64,000 nt of DNA from positions 1 to 64,000 of the forward strand of contig WRAX01000008.1 of assembly GCA_009779935.1 (NCBI GenBank). Direction: 5' to 3'. This document shows positions 1 to 9,640 of the stretch, piece after piece. Source of the DNA: Defluviitaleaceae bacterium. GTDB lineage: Bacteria; Bacillota; Clostridia; Lachnospirales; WRAX01. The stretch's first letter is position 1, and every line of letters starts with the position of its first letter. The position numbers and the translations under genes are program-made. Below the pieces are notes generated by a model. It searched no databases and was not told the origin of the DNA. It saw only the letters and a program-made list of their open reading frames with translations.

Positions 1-134
1 AAAACAGTATCAGAAAACGCAGGATTTTTATTCGATTGCAAGGAGCGAGGTTCCGTGCATACCCAGAGGTATGTGCGGGTTCTTGGGACGCAGTAAATCG
101 GATAAAAAGACAAGTTTAGTGATGCTGTTTTGGG
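1..134. repeat. MITE-like repeat family 2, copy 1 (5' end cut by window edge)
   Basis: Near-identical to 12435-12573: AAAACAGTATCAGAAAACGC...TGATGCTGTTTTGGG, same internal GCATACCCAGAGGTATGTGC core. Confidence 0.9.
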
Positions 135-184
135 ATTGTTTGAGTATATAACACCCCCGCCCGCACCAATTCATATAATAACAA

Positions 185-227
185 TATAGCTAACGCACTT
201 CAAAGTCGTGATTGTGCGTTCGCTATA
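185..227. repeat. Short hairpin repeat family 4, copy 1
   Basis: TATAGCTAACGCAC...GTGCGTTCGCTATA imperfect palindrome; CGTGATTGTGCGTTCGCT recurs inverted at 36105-36149. Confidence 0.7.
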
Positions 228-246
228 AATAACTATATCCGAGGAG

Positions 247-948
247 GTGAAGCATATGTTCTTCCCCCGCCATCAACAAGCACCTGCCCAAATGCCCGCT
301 CATATGCCCCATCAAATGCCATATCCACAACAAAACCGCCAACAATGCCAATGCCCCGCATGTCAGCGGGCACCCAATTTTGCACCTAATCCGCATCGGC
401 ATATTCATCAGCATCCACATGCCCCGCCCCGTAGAGAAGGGCGGCCACGGCAGGCTCCCGCACACCGCATACCACAACCCGTGCTGCCACGGCAGGCGCA
501 TCCGCCGCAACCACAGCAAATGCCCCAACCCCAACAACCCTATCACGACCCATCCGTTCGTTTTGAGCCATTCCCGGAAGGGTTAACGCCCCCAAACCCG
601 GGCGCCCAAAACAACCCAAATAACCCGGGCACACAAGCCCCCTTGCAAACCTATATCCAAGGAGAAGCCAACAGCATCGCCTTCTACCAAAAATTGGCAA
701 GTGTTAGTGAAGGTCATAAACAACATATTTTAGATTTAATAGACCAAAAAAATAAAAACATTGCCCCCCTTATTGGGGCGCACCCGCCAAAAGAGCCTAA
801 TGTGGACAATGTAACAAGCTTTGAGCAAGGCCTTGCCTTTGCCCTGCGCCAAGAAAGCAAACTGCTACGGGAGGCCGCCCAAATAAAAAAAGGCGATGTA
901 ATAGCAAATAAAATAGCCGATATCGCCTATCTAATTTCATTAATGTAG
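247..948 (+). CDS. Ferritin-like-domain protein with long His/Pro/Gln-rich N-terminus (possible spore coat/surface protein)
   Basis: ORF 233 aa, GAGGAGGTG RBS; C-terminus EANSIAFYQKLASVSEGHKQHILDLI resembles ferritin-like helices. Confidence 0.6.
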   Translation: MKHMFFPRHQQAPAQMPAHMPHQMPYPQQNRQQCQCPACQRAPNFAPNPHRHIHQHPHAPPRREGRPRQAPAHRIPQPVLPRQAHPPQPQQMPQPQQPYHDPSVRFEPFPEGLTPPNPGAQNNPNNPGTQAPLQTYIQGEANSIAFYQKLASVSEGHKQHILDLIDQKNKNIAPLIGAHPPKEPNVDNVTSFEQGLAFALRQESKLLREAAQIKKGDVIANKIADIAYLISLM

Positions 949-992
949 GGTGTGGGGCAACGCAGGCAAACAGCCGTCTGCCCCCACCCTAC
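945..992. repeat. REP-like hairpin, copy H1 (between convergent genes, supplies both TAG stops)
   Basis: GTAGGGTGTGGGGCA...TGCCCCCACCCTAC. Confidence 0.85.
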
Positions 993-1711
993 AAACCTTC
1001 AATATACGTAAGGGTGGTATTTTTTGCAGGAAAACTTCTACCCTCCACCAGCTTTTTCAAGCCCGCCAGCTTTTCCTCTTCCCCATCCCCGGCATAAATA
1101 TCTGCCAAAAGCATATATGTTTGGGAAATTTCCGAGCCCATATCCACCGCAACTTCAAGCACTTTGCGGGCATCATCCCGCTCTTCTGCCGCCAGCAATG
1201 CCTCTGCCCAGTGGCACATGGCATGGATAAGGTTTACAAAGTTTTCCTCATAACGGGCAACAAATTCCAAATTTGTCCTTCCAAACATCTTTTTAAGCTC
1301 CACATTACTGGGGGGCGTTTCAAAGCGCAGCATTTTTTTATCTGCCGCTGCCAGCACCTTATTTTGCCACATATATGCGGGGTGGGGCTTCTCCCGCTGT
1401 TCTTCTGTATACTCCTTTACGGGCAGCTTGTCCACAGGTGCATGCAAAAACAACTCCTCCCCCACATCTTTGGGGCGTGTTTGGTTGGCATCATCATCCT
1501 CTGCAATCATATCCTCTGCACGGCTGCGTTTTTCCTCATTTCTGCGGCGTGCCAGCCTTGCCACCATGGCAAACAGCAAAACCAAAACCAAAACAGGCGC
1601 AAGCCCCACGGCAAAACGCCCCAAAAGGGTTTCCATAAAATTTGTGCCTAAAATACTTATTGTAAAGTCCATATTTGTCACCCCAAAAAATTTGTACTTC
1701 CATTCTAACAC
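989..1711 (-). CDS. Membrane-anchored hypothetical protein with TPR-like C-terminus
   Basis: 240-aa ORF, N-terminal TM (VGLAPVLVLVLLFAMVARLA), helical repeats. Confidence 0.6.
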   Translation of the reverse strand: MLEWKYKFFGVTNMDFTISILGTNFMETLLGRFAVGLAPVLVLVLLFAMVARLARRRNEEKRSRAEDMIAEDDDANQTRPKDVGEELFLHAPVDKLPVKEYTEEQREKPHPAYMWQNKVLAAADKKMLRFETPPSNVELKKMFGRTNLEFVARYEENFVNLIHAMCHWAEALLAAEERDDARKVLEVAVDMGSEISQTYMLLADIYAGDGEEEKLAGLKKLVEGRSFPAKNTTLTYIEGL

Positions 1712-1799
1712 ATTTTATGGCAAAATGGAATAGTAATATTTCCACCCCCATCCGCATAAAATTTCCCAATCAACTCTATACCAAAAACTTACAAATGAG

Positions 1800-4121
1800 G
1801 TGCAAAATATGTACAAGCGTTTGAAATTTGCTGCCCTAACATTCCTGCTTCTTACCTTAACCGCCTGCGGCACAGCCATTAGGGATTATTACCAAGGCTA
1901 TGGTGCCGCCTTTGTGCGGGATGCGCCCCCACCCTCCACCCCCGCAGGGGACCATATAGCCGCCACCCACGCCCTTGTGGCGCAAATGATAAACCTTGTG
2001 TTTGAAGGGTTTGAAAACCACGAAATACATGAAAACCACAACCAACCACTTGCATTAAGGGATGCCCAAACCCTGCTGGATAAACTGCATGATGCAAACC
2101 CAATACGCATTGGCATAACGGACGAAAATGCCCACATGCCCATATCCCTGGCGTTGTGGACAAGCCTTTACATACAATTACTGGAAAATATGGGCGGCTT
2201 GGCACAATTCGGCATCCGCCAACTGGATGCAGTAATCCTTGCTACCCCTGATATTAATACAAGCCTGCCGGCCGGCCATATAGTAACCACCCACGGGCAT
2301 TTTAACGCCGGCCTGCTGGATTTTACCCCATATCTGGATAATGAAGTTGCTTTGTTGCTCATTGGCGGCAACATCCTTGCCCCATCCGCCGTACAAAACC
2401 CCGCACCCACCTTGCAAAATGCTTTTATTGCAGAGCGTGGCACATCCACCATAACCATATTTGCCCACGGCATAGGGCGCACCTTTGATGCAGACCGCAA
2501 CATGCTGCGCAACCTACCCCAAGGGCAAATAGCCGATATTACCATAAGCAGCGGGCAAGCCTTAGCGGTGTATGTATTAAGCGAAACCATAACAGGTGCA
2601 GTGTTGGAGCTAAGTAATGGTTTTTTGGAGATTGAGGGCCTAGGGCGTTTGTCCATCCATGAAGGGTTTGCCATTTACTCCCTATTATCCAACCCCGTCA
2701 GCCTTGGCCGCCCGCACCAAATAACCATCGGCTACGATGTGGCGGAATTTGTTAAGCGGGATGGGCAAATAGCCGCCGCCATAATCCTGCGCCGCCCTGT
2801 GCCCGGGCAAATACGTGTGGTGTTGTCCACCACAGGTTTTCATTCCCGCATACACGAGGTGGTAGAATTGCGCAGTGCAGGCGGTTTGGAAATACACGCC
2901 CATGATGGGATAACCCAATTAGCCCCGGGGGAAATTTTCCGCCTTTCCTATCACAATGCCTATTTACTGGGCGGCGGGCGTTTAACCATAAAACCCCTAA
3001 CAGATGATAGGGTTGAGATTTTAACCATAACCCGCAACTGGCCCGGGGGCGCAAACCCCCAATATCGTGGTATTTTGGAAATTACCCACAGGGATGGGGG
3101 TTTTACCATTGTAAACCAACTGCCCTTGGAGCAATACCTGTATGCCGTAATCCCCAGCGAAATGCCCACCGTCTTTGGCTTGGAGCCCGCCAAAGCCCAA
3201 GCCGTAACCGCCCGCAGTTATGCCTACAACCAATTTTTTGCCAACCGTTTTTACCGCTACGGCGCAAATATATGTGATTCGGTTATGACGCAGGTTTACA
3301 ACAATATCCCCGAAACGGAGCTGGCAAGGCAGGCCACCCGTGCCACGGCAGGGTTGGTGCTTGCCCATAACGGGCAGGTTGTCAGCACCAACTATTTCTC
3401 CACCAGCGCAGGGCATACAGCGGATAGGGGGGATGTTTGGGTAAATTTTGAAACAGGCCTGCTGGATGCCCAAACGCCCGTATATCTTGCGGGTATGCCC
3501 CAAAACCTATCCATCGAAACAGGCAACTTGTGGGAGGAGGAGGCCGCAAGGGCGTTTTTCACCAACACAACCCTAACCGCTTTCGACAGTCAGTCCCCCT
3601 GGTTTCGCTGGCATTTTACGCTTACAAATTACCAGTTGGCACGTATTATAAACCAAAACCTACCCGCCCTATCCGCCCGCAGCCCCCAGCATTTTCAGCG
3701 GGTGGGGCAAGCGGCGGTATATCCCCCGCACACCATCTATACCATAGGGGATTTTGTTAGTTTGGAAGTGCTGCACCGTGGGCGTGGCGGCAATATTGGG
3801 CATATACAAATAAATGGTACAGAAGCCGCAATAACCGTGCGCACAGAATATTTAATACGCCGCCTGCTAACCCCGTCCCTGCCCGAAGGTATACCCCTGC
3901 ACCGCCACGCAGGTGCCGCCCCTGTAAACAACCATTTCATCCTGCCATCCACCTTCCTAACCTTTGATGCGGGCGCAAACAGCATAACCTTCCATGGCGG
4001 CGGCTTTGGCCACGGGGTGGGCATGTCCCAACACGGCGCATATGGCATGTCAAGGGCGGGTTATGATTTTGCAAGCATCCTGGCCCACTTCTACCCCCAA
4101 ACCCAGTTAATAAAGCCATAG
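1800..4121 (+). CDS. SpoIID/LytB-domain lipoprotein
   Basis: Lipobox LTLTAC; motifs IPSEMPTVFGLEPAKAQAVTARSYAY and FHGGGFGHGVGMSQHGAYGMSRAGYDFASILAHFYPQT typical of SpoIID. Confidence 0.9.
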   Translation: MQNMYKRLKFAALTFLLLTLTACGTAIRDYYQGYGAAFVRDAPPPSTPAGDHIAATHALVAQMINLVFEGFENHEIHENHNQPLALRDAQTLLDKLHDANPIRIGITDENAHMPISLALWTSLYIQLLENMGGLAQFGIRQLDAVILATPDINTSLPAGHIVTTHGHFNAGLLDFTPYLDNEVALLLIGGNILAPSAVQNPAPTLQNAFIAERGTSTITIFAHGIGRTFDADRNMLRNLPQGQIADITISSGQALAVYVLSETITGAVLELSNGFLEIEGLGRLSIHEGFAIYSLLSNPVSLGRPHQITIGYDVAEFVKRDGQIAAAIILRRPVPGQIRVVLSTTGFHSRIHEVVELRSAGGLEIHAHDGITQLAPGEIFRLSYHNAYLLGGGRLTIKPLTDDRVEILTITRNWPGGANPQYRGILEITHRDGGFTIVNQLPLEQYLYAVIPSEMPTVFGLEPAKAQAVTARSYAYNQFFANRFYRYGANICDSVMTQVYNNIPETELARQATRATAGLVLAHNGQVVSTNYFSTSAGHTADRGDVWVNFETGLLDAQTPVYLAGMPQNLSIETGNLWEEEAARAFFTNTTLTAFDSQSPWFRWHFTLTNYQLARIINQNLPALSARSPQHFQRVGQAAVYPPHTIYTIGDFVSLEVLHRGRGGNIGHIQINGTEAAITVRTEYLIRRLLTPSLPEGIPLHRHAGAAPVNNHFILPSTFLTFDAGANSITFHGGGFGHGVGMSQHGAYGMSRAGYDFASILAHFYPQTQLIKP

Positions 4122-4140
4122 GGTGGGTAGCCCCCGCCCA
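4119..4140. repeat. REP-like hairpin, copy H2 (short form)
   Basis: TAGGGTGGGTAGCCCCCGCCCA; starts at the TAG stop of the SpoIID-like gene. Confidence 0.6.
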
Positions 4141-4170
4141 CAAAAAACGCCCTAAGCGGGCGTTTTTTGT
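4140..4170. terminator. Bidirectional intrinsic terminator
   Basis: ACAAAAAACGCCC TAAG CGGGCGTTTTTTGT. Confidence 0.85.
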
Positions 4171-4207
4171 GTTAGAGTGTATTCACATTAATGGGTCGCA
4201 CAGCTTA

Positions 4208-4308
4208 TACCAATTCCAATTCGAAACATGGAAAAGGATATTTTGAAAATCGCAGGTTTCAGTGCGTTTTTAAAATGTGCTTTTCCATGATTGAGAATGG
4301 AATTGGTA
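4208..4308. mobile_element. MITE-like element family 1, copy A
   Basis: TA-CCAATTCCAATTCGAAACATGGAAAAGG...GAATGGAATTGG-TA, 101 bp, one of six copies. Confidence 0.9.
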
Positions 4309-4325
4309 TTAATGTGAATACACCT

Positions 4326-4580
4326 CTAACTAAATGACTGGGTAAGTTGTGTTTTAAGTTGTGAAGATGCTGCCGAATCTGCCGGCGGTGCAGGCTGGTA
4401 ATACCCCTTTTGGTGGGCAATCTTATACAAGTCATATTGAAACTTTTCATCCGCATCCCGCATCTGTTGAAATGTTTGGCGCAGATTTTGGTTGTTGCAT
4501 TCCACAATGGTTTTTGCATATGTGCCCAGGCTGGATTTTACACCGGCCAGCACATCATTTACCATATCTTTTTCCTGCAT
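4326..4580 (-). CDS. CotF-like spore coat protein
   Basis: 84 aa, MVNDVLAGVKSSLGTYAKTIVECNNQNLRQTFQQMRD, typical of coat F family. Confidence 0.75.
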   Translation of the reverse strand: MQEKDMVNDVLAGVKSSLGTYAKTIVECNNQNLRQTFQQMRDADEKFQYDLYKIAHQKGYYQPAPPADSAASSQLKTQLTQSFS

Positions 4581-4612
4581 ATTCTTTTCACACTCCTTAT
4601 TCTTAATTTGGT

Positions 4613-4795
4613 TTACAGCATTCCCGCCAACTTTTGTGCGCTATTGGCAGCATCCTTTGCGGCCTTTTCAAACATTTGTTTAATTTGCGGGTCCGTGCAT
4701 TTTGATGCATAGTCGTTAAGTTTATGGGCGCAAGTAATATGCCCACCCGCAATCTCTCTAATAGAATTAAATTCCATTTGACTTAAGCCAGCCAT
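4613..4795 (-). CDS. Small CotF-like/spore coat-associated protein
   Basis: Internal start of ORF 4613..4921 (MAGLSQMEFNSIREIAGGHITCAHKL), with RBS GGAGGGA upstream. Confidence 0.65.
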   Translation of the reverse strand: MAGLSQMEFNSIREIAGGHITCAHKLNDYASKCTDPQIKQMFEKAAKDAANSAQKLAGML

Positions 4796-4861
4796 CTCAT
4801 TCCCTCCTTCACAATATTTTCTATCAACAATATCATTAGCCAATCCCGCTACATTATTCAT

Positions 4862-4898
4862 AAAAAAATAAGGGCAACCGTATGGCCGCCCTTTTTTA
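4862..4898. terminator. Intrinsic terminator
   Basis: AAAAAATAAGGGC ... GCCCTTTTTTAT. Confidence 0.7.
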
Positions 4899-6641
4899 TC
4901 GTATGGTAATATACCCACCATTTTTATTCAGCATCAAATCCACTGTATGCAGCACATTCCCGTCATTTATGGCACGCACCGTAATTACATGCCCCCCATC
5001 GTTTATATGGGACAAGTCAAAACTGCGCCTATGGGGTGCGTAGCGGGAGCTACCAAGCCAATCACCGTTAAGGCGGTATTCCACAAGCAAATCACCCAAA
5101 TTAAGATGGGGCACATAAGTTAGCAAAACCACTGCATTTGCAGGCATTGTAGCGGTTTCTTCACATCCAAGGCGGGCAAAGCTGATATGTGATTGGGTTT
5201 GCCCCATGGGTATAAAAGGCGGCTGTGCCGTAAGCCGGCTATAAAGATAGCGTGCTTGGGGGAAGCTGCCGAAATGGAAATGCTGGTTTTCCCCCGCAAC
5301 ATGGGTGTTAAACCAAAACATGGCCTTAACTTGGGGAAACATTAGTGGTATGTAGGAATATATATGGCGCATCACAGGCATTGCCCAATGGGTTAAATCT
5401 TCACCATTCTGCACATTGTAAAGGGATACGCCCCCTTCGGTTATTATCAGCGGTTTGCGGTCCCCAAATTCTTCCGCCAGCTGGTGCACAAAGGCAAGGG
5501 GGTTTGCGTGATAGCCTGTGCGGCGCAAGGCGGCTGTGGCATCATCTGTATATGGGTTGCCCATAAAATACCTTGTGGTGTAAAGGGAAATGCCCACCCA
5601 ATCCACATAATCATCCCCGGGGTAAAACATTTGCCAATCCATCCCAAAGGCGGATATAAAGTTGACGGAATATACCATGGCAACATTGGGTGCCTCCTGC
5701 CGCATTATCTTTGTGATAAAACGGAATGCCTCAATAAACTCCTGCGGGTTTGCCGGGTTGCTCCACACATCCATTTCCGCCCCTACCCGCAACAGGATCG
5801 GTAGATTAAGTTCCTCTAAAAAGCGGGCGGCTTGGCGCACCATGGCTTCCTGCCCCGGCACATTTGCAAGGGTTGCCCCTTCATACAAAAAATTCCAAGC
5901 AATTTGTATAATTGCATAATCTTCCGGGTTTATGCCGTGTATGTGTTGGTTTGTATTAAGGTCATAAAGCACACGGCTGCGCATATCTTCAATCTCAAAT
6001 TCCACATAAATGGTTACGGCACTGGGGCGGTGCATACCGCTTATCACAGTGGCATTTCCCACCTGCTCCCCAAATAAAATGCCTTGGGCGGGTTCGTGTA
6101 AAGCCCCAAAGTATATGGTATGCCCACCATCCCCCGCCATTTCGGCAAAAACAGCGATGTGGGTGTTAAGCCCATCTAAGCGGTTGCGTATACGTGTGCG
6201 TGCAAACTCCATATCATCAGGGTTGCCGCCGATATGGGGCGTTAAGGCTTGGTAGGCATCCAAAAATGTGTATGCCATGGTATATGCCCAGCGCAAACCA
6301 TCCCCGTCCCCCAGATAGCCGTAATGGCGGGCAACCATATTGGAAACGGACCAAATATTGTTGATGATAAAGCCGTAACCTGTCACGTCCCCGCCCCAAT
6401 ATTCCGCCATTTGTGCGGCATCCCTACCATCCAGCCAAAAATTGATAACGCCCCGCCCGGCGGCTGTTATGGCGGCAGAATTGTTGTTATCCAACGCATT
6501 TGTGTAGGGGGCCAGCACCGCCCAAAACCCACGGGGCACGGCGGCCACATCCCCAAAACGTACAGCAAAAACGGTGGTTGCCGGCAAAACCATTAGGGCA
6601 ACCAAAGCCACTGCCGTAAAATATTTTATAAATTTAGGCAT
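4896..6641 (-). CDS. Secreted glycoside hydrolase, GH26-like (TIM-barrel)
   Basis: Signal peptide; LLRVGAEMDVW..NPQEFIEAFRFITKIMRQEAPNVAMVYSVN; ITEGGVSL. Confidence 0.65.
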   Translation of the reverse strand: MPKFIKYFTAVALVALMVLPATTVFAVRFGDVAAVPRGFWAVLAPYTNALDNNNSAAITAAGRGVINFWLDGRDAAQMAEYWGGDVTGYGFIINNIWSVSNMVARHYGYLGDGDGLRWAYTMAYTFLDAYQALTPHIGGNPDDMEFARTRIRNRLDGLNTHIAVFAEMAGDGGHTIYFGALHEPAQGILFGEQVGNATVISGMHRPSAVTIYVEFEIEDMRSRVLYDLNTNQHIHGINPEDYAIIQIAWNFLYEGATLANVPGQEAMVRQAARFLEELNLPILLRVGAEMDVWSNPANPQEFIEAFRFITKIMRQEAPNVAMVYSVNFISAFGMDWQMFYPGDDYVDWVGISLYTTRYFMGNPYTDDATAALRRTGYHANPLAFVHQLAEEFGDRKPLIITEGGVSLYNVQNGEDLTHWAMPVMRHIYSYIPLMFPQVKAMFWFNTHVAGENQHFHFGSFPQARYLYSRLTAQPPFIPMGQTQSHISFARLGCEETATMPANAVVLLTYVPHLNLGDLLVEYRLNGDWLGSSRYAPHRRSFDLSHINDGGHVITVRAINDGNVLHTVDLMLNKNGGYITIR

Positions 6642-6717
6642 AAATCAACCCCCTGTATTATGGGTAATTATAACATAATCACCCAAAAAAGTCAAGTGCG
6701 GTTCAAAGCACCCCCAT

Positions 6718-7398
6718 CTACCGCCGCTCAAAATGGTGGTAATCCCTTGGGCTTTGCCAATTGCCGCCCCAAATCCACCCACGGCTGATAAATGCGGTGT
6801 AAACCACATCTCCACGCACAATCATCCCCGGGCGCACATGGCTTCTATCCAAATAGGCGGCACCTGCCGCAGGCCAAATGGTGGCCCCTCGTATATACGG
6901 GTTTTGTATGGGGTTTATATCAATTGCCATGCCAAAAGCGTGGCGGGAAAGCACATTGGTGCCTGCAATTGTACGAAAGTTAAAAGCAACGCTGTTGTTG
7001 GCCGCCATGGAATAATAGTCCAATGCCCCATAAAAATCAATAAGCTGCATCTGTGCAACGGGGAAGCGGGCTTCCCAAATCTCCTCAAAAATTTCCAGCA
7101 CCTCTTCACCAATTTCCGCCGCTACAATCATATGCCCCTGCCTATGTATGCCATAAAAATCCCAATGGGAAATGGTAAGATATGTTAAAAAATCAAGCCC
7201 AAAAGGTGCATGGCCATGGAAGCTGCTGCCATCAATAATCTCCACAATCTCCACAGGTATTGGCTGTTTGGCAAAAACAGGTGGTCGGGCATTTGCATAG
7301 CCCACAAACCCCGCAACAGCCAAGCAAATTGCAAAATTAACCACAAACAGCCCCATCTTAACATGGCTCATCCAATCACCTCCACACCATTCTACCAC
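6718..7398 (-). CDS. M15-family D-Ala-D-Ala carboxypeptidase-like protein
   Basis: SRHAFGMAIDINPIQNPY ... WGGNWQSPRDYHHFE zinc ligands. Confidence 0.85.
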   Translation of the reverse strand: MVEWCGGDWMSHVKMGLFVVNFAICLAVAGFVGYANARPPVFAKQPIPVEIVEIIDGSSFHGHAPFGLDFLTYLTISHWDFYGIHRQGHMIVAAEIGEEVLEIFEEIWEARFPVAQMQLIDFYGALDYYSMAANNSVAFNFRTIAGTNVLSRHAFGMAIDINPIQNPYIRGATIWPAAGAAYLDRSHVRPGMIVRGDVVYTAFISRGWIWGGNWQSPRDYHHFERR

Positions 7399-7611
7399 CC
7401 CAAGCCCAAAAAGTCAAATTAACCCTAACAAATCACCCCACCCTTGATGAAATATGAGCATAAAAATCACGCATATCTTTTACCGAATTTCATGTGGAAT
7501 GAAAAACAACAAATCAACCAACCGCAAAAAATGTCAAACACCCCTTGCGCCCCCTGCCCTTTTGTGCTATTATAAACCACATGCAACAGTGCATAGAAAG
7601 GTAGTGATAAC

Positions 7612-9492
7612 TTGAATAAAAAAACAATTATATCCATATCCATTGTGGCGGCGATAGCCCTTATCGCCGTGGGCGTGCTAATTTTTACCATCTTCTTCCA
7701 AGATAGCGAAAATGGGGATGAGGGTGATTTTGTAAATATGACAGAAGTGGGCTTTTTCCAGCACTTTACCCATCTAAACCCCTCCAATATCCTAATCACC
7801 ATGGATGGGGAGTTTATAGGGGTACCAACCCCGCCCGCCCTAATTAACGGCAATATCTACCTGCCCGCCGATTTTTTGCGCACCCATGTGGATAGATACA
7901 TATTTTGGGAAGCGGATACAAACCGCCTAACCATCACCAGTCCCACCGAAATACACCGTTTTACCCCAAACGCCGCCACATTTACCACAAACTGGGTGCA
8001 GCATCAAATTGTCAGCCCCATCCAAAGGGTGGGCGATATGGCATTTGTGCCGGCAGATATGGTGGCGGCCAACTACCCCCTAATCCTTAATTTTCAACCG
8101 GAATATAATATACTTATAATAGAATCCTTAGAAAAAGTTAGGCATACATATTCTGCAAACTTTGCAACAGATGCAGATGATGACGCAAACGACGAAAACC
8201 CGCTGGAATGGACACCAATCCGCACCGCATCAGGGCTGCAACACCCCATAATAGCAAGGCTTGTGCAGGATGAGCGTGTAACACTAATCCGCCATGCGGG
8301 CGCATTTGCCTTTGTGCAAAACCAAAATGGGCTAACAGGCTATGTGCTTTCGGAGCATTTAATGCACCACAGCACCACGGCACCAATCACCGCCCCGCCC
8401 CGCCCCCGCAGGCAAATAACCCGCCCCGGCTTTGAAGGTAATATTAACATGGTGTGGCATCTTGTAACCAGCCCGGCCTCCGCCGCCAACCGTGATAACT
8501 GGTACACCATGCAGGGCGTAAATGTACTGTCCCCCACATGGCTATATTTTTGCCGCCCCAGTATGGACGGTACGATTATCAACTTTGGTAATCGGGAGTA
8601 TGTAACATGGGCACATGCCAATGGCATGGAAGTGTGGCCTATGATTTCCGATGCCTTTTTTAGCCCCGAAACAGGGCCCGAAGTTTTTACAAACGAAGCC
8701 GCCCGCCTTGCCCTAATGAATGCCGAAACAAGGGATTTTATTATAAACCAAATTATGGAAATGATACATCGCTACAATTGGGACGGTGTAAATGTGGACT
8801 ATGAAGCGTGGACAGTAGCCGAAGTTGACCATTTTATCCAATTCCTAAGGGAGCTTTCCGTGCCTATGAGCCAGGCAGGTGCGGTGCTTTCCGTAGCGGT
8901 TTTTAACCCCCTACACTTTAACCAATGGCGCAATTATCCCGATACCGCTGCTGCTGTGGATTTTTTAACAATAATGGCGTATGACGAGCATTATGGCAGT
9001 TCCGCCACCCCCGGCAGTGTGTCCAGCTTCCCTTTTGTGGAAACAGGCCTGCTAAACCTGTTGGATTGGGGCGTAGCACCCCATCAAATCGTAATTGGTT
9101 TGCCAACCTATATGCGTGTTTGGACAGAGCAGTTTAACACCACCACAGGCAACTGGGAATTGCTGCCACCCGGTCCCGGCGGCAACCCCCTACCCGAATT
9201 TTATCCATACAGGCGCACCCGCAGCGTGGGCATGCAGTTTGGCTACAATATCATCCGTGGCATGGGCGGGCAGTTTGAATGGGATTACATCCTGCGCCAA
9301 TACGTTGCCCATGTATACCACACCCACAATGGGGTAGAGTTGCGCACATCCGCCTGGCTAAACGACCTAAACAGCACCGAGGAAAAGTTGTCCCTAATAG
9401 GCCGCCACAACCTTGCAGGTGTAGTGTGGTGGCGCAAAGGCCTCGCCCTGCCTGCCATGTGGCCCTTCGCCCACGAAATTTTAAGTAAGTAG
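7612..9492 (+). CDS. GH18 family glycosidase with N-terminal copper-amine-oxidase-like and SH3-like domains
   Basis: WDGVNVDYEAW GH18 motif (DxxDxE-like), LTIMAYDEHYGSS, IGLPTYMRVW; TTG start. Confidence 0.8.
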   Translation: MNKKTIISISIVAAIALIAVGVLIFTIFFQDSENGDEGDFVNMTEVGFFQHFTHLNPSNILITMDGEFIGVPTPPALINGNIYLPADFLRTHVDRYIFWEADTNRLTITSPTEIHRFTPNAATFTTNWVQHQIVSPIQRVGDMAFVPADMVAANYPLILNFQPEYNILIIESLEKVRHTYSANFATDADDDANDENPLEWTPIRTASGLQHPIIARLVQDERVTLIRHAGAFAFVQNQNGLTGYVLSEHLMHHSTTAPITAPPRPRRQITRPGFEGNINMVWHLVTSPASAANRDNWYTMQGVNVLSPTWLYFCRPSMDGTIINFGNREYVTWAHANGMEVWPMISDAFFSPETGPEVFTNEAARLALMNAETRDFIINQIMEMIHRYNWDGVNVDYEAWTVAEVDHFIQFLRELSVPMSQAGAVLSVAVFNPLHFNQWRNYPDTAAAVDFLTIMAYDEHYGSSATPGSVSSFPFVETGLLNLLDWGVAPHQIVIGLPTYMRVWTEQFNTTTGNWELLPPGPGGNPLPEFYPYRRTRSVGMQFGYNIIRGMGGQFEWDYILRQYVAHVYHTHNGVELRTSAWLNDLNSTEEKLSLIGRHNLAGVVWWRKGLALPAMWPFAHEILSK

Positions 9493-9515
9493 GGTGGGGG
9501 CTTGCCCCCACCCTT
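9490..9515. repeat. REP-like hairpin, copy H3
   Basis: TAGGGTGGGGGCTTGCCCCCACCCTTA; TAG stop of the upstream GH18 gene. Confidence 0.85.
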
Positions 9516-9564
9516 ATGCAAATACACTCATTACCGGGTAATAACAATTTCTCCACACAACCAA

Positions 9565-9597
9565 AAAATGCCGACACACTTACCCGTCGGCATCTTT
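9565..9597. terminator. Intrinsic terminator
   Basis: AAAATGCCGAC acacttaccc GTCGGCATCTTTT. Confidence 0.7.
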
Positions 9598-9640
9598 TGA
9601 GGCTGCATTACACAGTATGCAGATTATTGTTAGGCAATGG

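Noticed and set aside
950-1651. 233-aa plus-strand ORF
   Set aside because: Antisense to the TPR-like gene 989-1711; starts inside the REP hairpin
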